Shown in pieces: positions 60,301 through 64,000 of a DNA stretch of 64,000 bases. The stretch is from the NCBI RefSeq assembly GCF_024124765.2, contig NZ_JAMXSR020000001.1, positions 186,001 to 250,000 of the forward strand, written 5' to 3'. The DNA is from Sphingomonas sp. H160509 (GTDB lineage: Bacteria > Pseudomonadota > Alphaproteobacteria > Sphingomonadales > Sphingomonadaceae). Numbering within the stretch: position 1 is the first letter of the stretch; each line of letters begins with the position of its first letter. The position numbers were made by a program, and so were the translations under genes. The notes under the pieces are model-generated. The model saw only the letters and a program-made list of their open reading frames with translations, made no database searches and was not told the DNA's origin.

Positions 60301-60437
60301 GGTTTTCCTGCTGCATCTGCTGCGGGCGTCGCCTCCACAGGGGCCTGCTGAGCCCAAGCCGTACCATTTGCCGTAAACGCCAGCCACACAGCGGTCATGC
60401 AGCCAACAGTGTACAGCCGCGACGATGCCTTACGCAT
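57356..60437 (-). CDS. TonB-dependent outer-membrane receptor (frameshifted)
   Basis: Outer-membrane receptor of about 1026 residues. Signal peptide MRKASSRLYTVGCMTAVWLA to AWA-Q; plug domain from DEIVVTGSRIRRSVDETASA with VQGGGAAVYGSGAIGGVVNY; the rest is the 22-strand beta-barrel ending FFAGVTAQF with the terminal aromatic. The frame shifts at about 60305 in a C4 run (one too many), joining signal peptide and plug. It resembles the large sphingomonad receptors of carbohydrate utilisation loci. It heads an operon with GH30, ligase, GDSL, GH3 and esterase and is divergent from the TetR gene. Confidence 0.9.
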
Positions 60438-60722
60438 GCTAAAACCCCCTCCTAAAGCGCCTCCGGTTCGGAGACAGAGCTGCTTTGCGGCCATCCGCAA
60501 GCGCCCGATTGAAAGCCAACCTGATTCGTTGTATGTATTCTTATTGCTGTTAGCGACAGTAACATCCTGAAAATGTCGTTGGCAAGCGTGATTTAAGGTG
60601 GAGAGCGTATGCGAACCGAAAGTGGCTCTGGCGCCACGAGCGAAGAGGAGGCCCCTTCCACTTGGTTGGCTGCGCGGGCATCCCGGGTCGTAATAGCCAC
60701 GCGACTGGACTACGACGGGCGA

Positions 60723-61458
60723 ATGACACCCGCTAAGGACATCACAACTCCGCTCCCGAATAAGGTTCGCCGACCCCGCACACCGGTTCGCACGCAAGCC
60801 GAGCGGCGAGAGGCAACTATCCAGGTCATTCTGGACGAGGCCGAAACGCTTTTTTGCGTATCATGGTAGAGACGGTGTCACGATCAAGGCGATCGCATCG
60901 GCTGCCGGGGTGACGCCGGCACTCATCAACTATTATTTTGATGGCTTGGAAAATATCTTCGAAGCCGTCTGGTCTCGTCGGGCATCCATTCTGAATCCAA
61001 TCCGCATCCAGGTTCTGAATGACTACGAGTCGACGAATTCGGGTAATCTGGAAGCTGCCGGGGCGATTGATGCTTTTCTGAGGCCGATCTTCGATCATGT
61101 GTTCTCGCTTGGTGAAGGCTGGTCGAATTTCATGTCCTTGATAGGCATGACGAACACGACCCGCTTTTGTGGCGCATTCTACATGGACAAGCATTTCGAC
61201 GACGTCGTTCAGCGCTTCTTGGAAATCATGCGTCAGATTGGGAACGTACCTGATGAAGAACTGTTCTGGTTTGCCCATCATCTTTTGGGATCTTTAACGT
61301 TTTCGATGGCCCAAACAGGCAGAATCAACCGGATCTCTAAAGGAAAGTGCAGCTCAGCAGATTACGACAACGTGCTGCGTTCAAGCGTTCAGCTATTTTC
61401 CAGTGCTTACGCCGCGCTTGTCGCCAAGTACGACAAGCCTGAAATGCCTCCGATTTGA
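60723..61458 (+). CDS. TetR-family regulator (frameshifted)
   Basis: Transcription repressor of about 244 residues. A basic N-terminal arm (NKVRRPRTPVRTQAERREA) precedes the helix-turn-helix: ILDEAETLFA, GVTIKAIASAAGVTPALINY and YFDGLENIFEAVW. The frame changes at about 60853 in a T6 run; one T fewer restores TLFAYHGRDGV. The ligand-binding half includes FMSLIGMTNTTRFCGAFYMD. Being divergent from the TonB receptor gene it is the likely local regulator of the catabolic operon. The long frame start at 60609 lacks support. Confidence 0.85.
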
Positions 61459-62100
61459 TAAATGGTAGCTGATCGGAGAAAGGCCGACTATCAGCATGAT
61501 ATGTGGAGCGACCGTTACTATCGATTGGTGGGACGACGCTCATTGCTGCATGATGACGCTCTACAATCTACTTGATGCTCCGACTGCCGCCGGCTTGAGC
61601 GTGCAGCTCTCACATGCAGGCTTCGTTTTTGTGGTGGTCCAGCGCAGGCAAAGCATCGCGGAAGGCAGAAGACGCCGCTCAGAGCGTCGATCCGGCTCCC
61701 CGGTTCCGGCCACTTGTTCTTGCCCAGGGTCAGGGGGAGTTGAGGCGGCGAGCCTCCTCACACTGACCGCGTCGCTTTCTCGAAATTAATAATATTTTCG
61801 GAAATCCAGCGCGTGATGAGTTCACGGATATCGGTCCGTCGCCTGACGGAGCCGCAAGCGTCTCAAGCCTGACGACTCGCTCCCCCGCGGTGCGAAGCGG
61901 CTCCCGGCTCGTCGCCAGCACGTGAAGCGTCGACAAGGCTTGCAGAAGGTCTAGCGGAGTACCAGGAAAGGAACGCCGCTGCGCACTCTGTGCAATTGAG
62001 ACGGTTGTTGGTGGTCGAGCGGCTTGCTCAGACGGGGCTCGGGCAGTCATGAACTACAACCAGCAGTTCGGCGCCTAGACGACGCTCGAAACATTTGGAA
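61459..62100. other. Intergenic with gene remnant
   Basis: About 640 bases between the TetR gene and the GntR gene. Most of it is non-coding; a fragment of an NTPase-type regulator is listed separately. Open frames on the plus strand have no recognised family. Confidence 0.5.
61837..61957 (-). pseudogene. Remnant of a COG3903-type ATPase/regulator
   Basis: Within a minus-strand frame the stretch LDLLQALSTLHVLATSREPL followed by RTAGERVVRLETLAAPSGD matches the region after Walker B of large STAND-type ATPases (LLATSREPLRVAGE is the usual form). Neither the P-loop nor the rest of the protein is nearby, so this is a fragment left by deletion. Confidence 0.55.
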
Positions 62101-63025
62101 TCAGCCTTGCAAATCCGGGTTCGATGGCCCGGCGACGACTTCCGCCCTTGCTCTGCTTTTCAATATCGCAAGTGAGGAAAGATGGGCGCGCATGTAGTCA
62201 GACGCCTCCTGCCTGCGATCCGTCAGAAGGAGATCCACCATGTGAACATGCTCACGGCACCGGCCCTTCGCCGTGTTCCGGTCGAGCATCTGCTTGTAGT
62301 CTATCAGTCTGCGCAACTGATCGATCCGCCTGAGCGAGATCGATGAAGAAGGTGTTGCGGCTGCAACCCGCGATCGCCTGGTGAAGCCCGGTGTTCAACT
62401 CGAACAGTGTTATGTCGCTGACGTCGTGGATCGCGCCGTCGATCAACCACTGCTGCTGCTGGCGGACAACCTGCAGGATCTCTGTGTCGAGCGCGAAGCG
62501 CGGCTCAAGGATCGCCGCTGGTTCGATCAGCAATCGGAACCGGTAGCTGTCGTCATACGCCTCCAGCGACGTGAGGACGGGTAGGAATTCCCAGCCATTT
62601 CCCGGCAGACGTGCGATCCATCCCTCTTCGACCATTCGTCTCAGGATATGACCGAGCTTTCCGCGCGTGACGGGATAGCGACGTAGGAACTCGCTTTCGG
62701 TCAGGCGATCGGGGAGCTTGCCGTTGAGTCGGTCGTCCGCGATCTGGAAATACACCTGCTCATCATCTGCAGCAGGCGCTGCTATGATGGACTTCGGCAC
62801 CGTATCTTGCAACGTCGGCGCGATCCGTGTGCTGCCGTCGTCCGCTTCTTCGACGAGGCCCTGCACGCGAAGTACCGAGAGCGCCCCACGCACCGGCGAG
62901 CGCGACACCCGCAGACGCTCCGCCAAACCGCGCTCCGTTACCCGTTCCCCTACCTTCAATATGCCTGATGCGATCAGATCGGTGATCTGCGCCGCAAGCT
63001 GCGTCGATAATGCGGTGGTCTTCAT
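62101..63025 (-). CDS. GntR-family regulator with two wHTH modules (frameshifted)
   Basis: Regulator of about 307 residues. First winged helix: GERVTERGLAERLRVSRSPV and RGALSVLRVQGLVEEAD. A second helix-turn-helix-like module follows (LTESEFLRRYPVTRGKLGHI, RRMVEEGWIARLPG), then an FCD-like helical effector domain (DSYRFRLLIEPAAILEPRF, ITLFELNTGLHQAIAGCSRN). The frame shifts at about 62325; one base fewer gives QRIDQLRRLIDYKQMLDR and continues to the stop at 62101. The ATG at 63025 was chosen over an open frame to 63160. It is divergent from the aldehyde dehydrogenase gene and an operator lies between them. Confidence 0.82.
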
Positions 63026-63038
63026 CGAATGACCATCG

Positions 63039-63066
63039 CTGGTATTTTGTGCTTGCGCAATACCAG
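63039..63066. promoter_or_regulatory. GntR-type operator candidate
   Basis: CTGGTATT and AATACCAG form a perfect 8-base inverted repeat with a 12-base spacer just upstream of the GntR start. A third half-site AATACCAG occurs at 63096-63103, near the start of the divergent aldehyde dehydrogenase gene. This fits binding by the adjacent GntR protein. Confidence 0.55.
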
Positions 63067-63143
63067 GCCTGTTTGTAGGTATAGTTTCGCTACATAATAC
63101 CAGCTCGCAGTATGCGGGCAGGTGCAAACACTCGAGGATTCCA

Positions 63144-64000
63144 ATGCAGCTCTCGATCAATCCGGCTTCCGGCGACGAACTCGCACGTCTGGAGGACCAT
63201 GACCCCGCGTTCGTCGAAGCAGCGCTGACTCAGGCGGTCGAGGCGCAGAAGGTCTGGCGTCAGGTTGCCATCGAAGATCGGGTCGAGTTGCTGCGCCGTA
63301 TCGCTCGGGTGCTTCGCGCCGATCTGTCGCGCTATGCCGAACTGATCGCGCTGGAAGTCGGCAAGCCGATCGCCGAGGCCGAAGGTGAAGTCGAGAAGTG
63401 CGCGATGAATTGCGACTTCTATGCCGAACACGCTGCGGCCTATCTCGCCGACGAGGCCATCGCATCGAACGCGTGCGAGAGTCTTCTGAGCTATGAGCCT
63501 CTGGGTGTGATCCTGGCGATCATGCCCTGGAACTATCCGCTGTGGCAGTTCTTCCGCTTTGCCGCGCCGGCCCTTGCTGCGGGCAACGGCACGATCCTCA
63601 AGCACGCGAACAACGTGCCGCAATGCGCGATGCTCATTCAGGACATATTGGACAAGGCTGATTGCCCGGACGGCCTTGCGAAGGTGCTGCTGCTGCAACC
63701 TGGCGAGGTGGCCGGGCTGATCGCCGATGATCGGATCGCCGCCGTGACGCTGACAGGCTCGACGCACGTCGGAACGATCGTAGCGTCGCAGGCGGGCAAG
63801 GCGCTGAAGAAGCAGGTTCTGGAACTGGGCGGCTCAGATCCGTTCATCGTGCTGGCCGATGCAGACATCGCGACGGCCGCGGCGATGGCGATAAAGGCGC
63901 GCTACACCAATGTCGGGCAGAGCTGCGTCAACGCGAAGCGATTCATCGTCGATGACAGCGTTGCCGATGCGTTCGTCGCCGCGTTCAAGCGCAACGTCGA
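63144..64000 (+). CDS. NAD(P)-dependent semialdehyde dehydrogenase (partial)
   Basis: First 285 codons of an aldehyde dehydrogenase; the 3' end lies outside the window. ATG at 63144 (MQLSINPASGDELARLEDHD). Visible are the cofactor stretch ILAIMPWNYPLWQFFRFAAP, the lysine region NGTILKHANNVP, TLTGSTHVGTIVASQAG, the conserved VLELGGSDPFIVLADADI and the catalytic cysteine region NVGQSCVNAKRF. This is closest to YneI/Sad-type succinate semialdehyde dehydrogenases. It is the likely target of the divergent GntR regulator. Confidence 0.88.
   Translation, partial: MQLSINPASGDELARLEDHDPAFVEAALTQAVEAQKVWRQVAIEDRVELLRRIARVLRADLSRYAELIALEVGKPIAEAEGEVEKCAMNCDFYAEHAAAYLADEAIASNACESLLSYEPLGVILAIMPWNYPLWQFFRFAAPALAAGNGTILKHANNVPQCAMLIQDILDKADCPDGLAKVLLLQPGEVAGLIADDRIAAVTLTGSTHVGTIVASQAGKALKKQVLELGGSDPFIVLADADIATAAAMAIKARYTNVGQSCVNAKRFIVDDSVADAFVAAFKRNV

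Overview
The window looks like a chromosomal accessory region of a high-GC alphaproteobacterium, most probably a Sphingomonas-type sphingomonad. The pointers are protein families common in that group (TonB receptor with glycosidases, DUF2252, DUF2254, DUF389, DUF6629, CsbD, DUF4142), a MerR/P-type ATPase metal cluster, and at least two clean GGAAC-N16-CGTT promoters of the alphaproteobacterial EcfG general stress response. No rRNA, tRNA, CRISPR array or prophage was seen.

Layout. 0-6.2 kb: end of an MscS channel, NhaA, RodA, a 2TM-RCK potassium channel and a BetT-like BCCT transporter. 6.2-7.9 kb: an intact IS1182-type insertion sequence with a 4-bp target duplication, sitting in the loop of a hairpin just after betT. 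8.3-14.4 kb: a sulfite-oxidase-type molybdoenzyme, DUF202, an SLC13/RCK_C permease and a YdeP-like molybdopterin oxidoreductase. 14.7-21.2 kb: a tightly coupled EcfG-type operon (MscS, DUF389, CPA1 antiporter, DUF2254, APC-like permease). 21.5-28 kb: a divergent MerR / glutaredoxin-MauE pair, a GH97 lipoprotein, DUF2231 with a sorbosone-dehydrogenase-like lipoprotein, and a large MscS channel almost identical to the one at the left edge. 28.7-31.2 kb: several small secreted proteins, one with a thioester-domain-like pattern. 31.3-37.8 kb: CDF metal transporter, CsbD, an EEP lipoprotein, DUF6629, and a copper-type P-ATPase followed by a truncated MerR regulator. 38-45.5 kb: DUF4142, Crp/Fnr, YihY/BrkB, small envelope proteins and a three-gene DUF2252 operon. 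45.8-49.2 kb: GH15, a MITE-like element, a 53-residue membrane protein and a truncated serine recombinase. 49.6-60.4 kb: a minus-strand, PUL-like catabolic operon (TonB receptor, GH30, AMP-forming acyl ligase, GDSL hydrolase, GH3, carboxylesterase), with a TetR gene divergent to it. 62.1-64 kb: a GntR regulator divergent from a semialdehyde-dehydrogenase-like gene that runs off the edge.

The genes fit osmotic, ionic, pH and metal stress handling on the left and uptake and breakdown of glycosides or acylated glycosides on the right.

More than twenty otherwise intact genes carry single-base frameshifts, nearly all within short homopolymer runs. I read these as probable sequencing or assembly indels rather than decay, and give such genes as single features spanning the shift. 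A dispersed palindromic repeat occurs three times; one copy abuts the truncated MerR gene, and the betT hairpin that received the IS has a similar stem.
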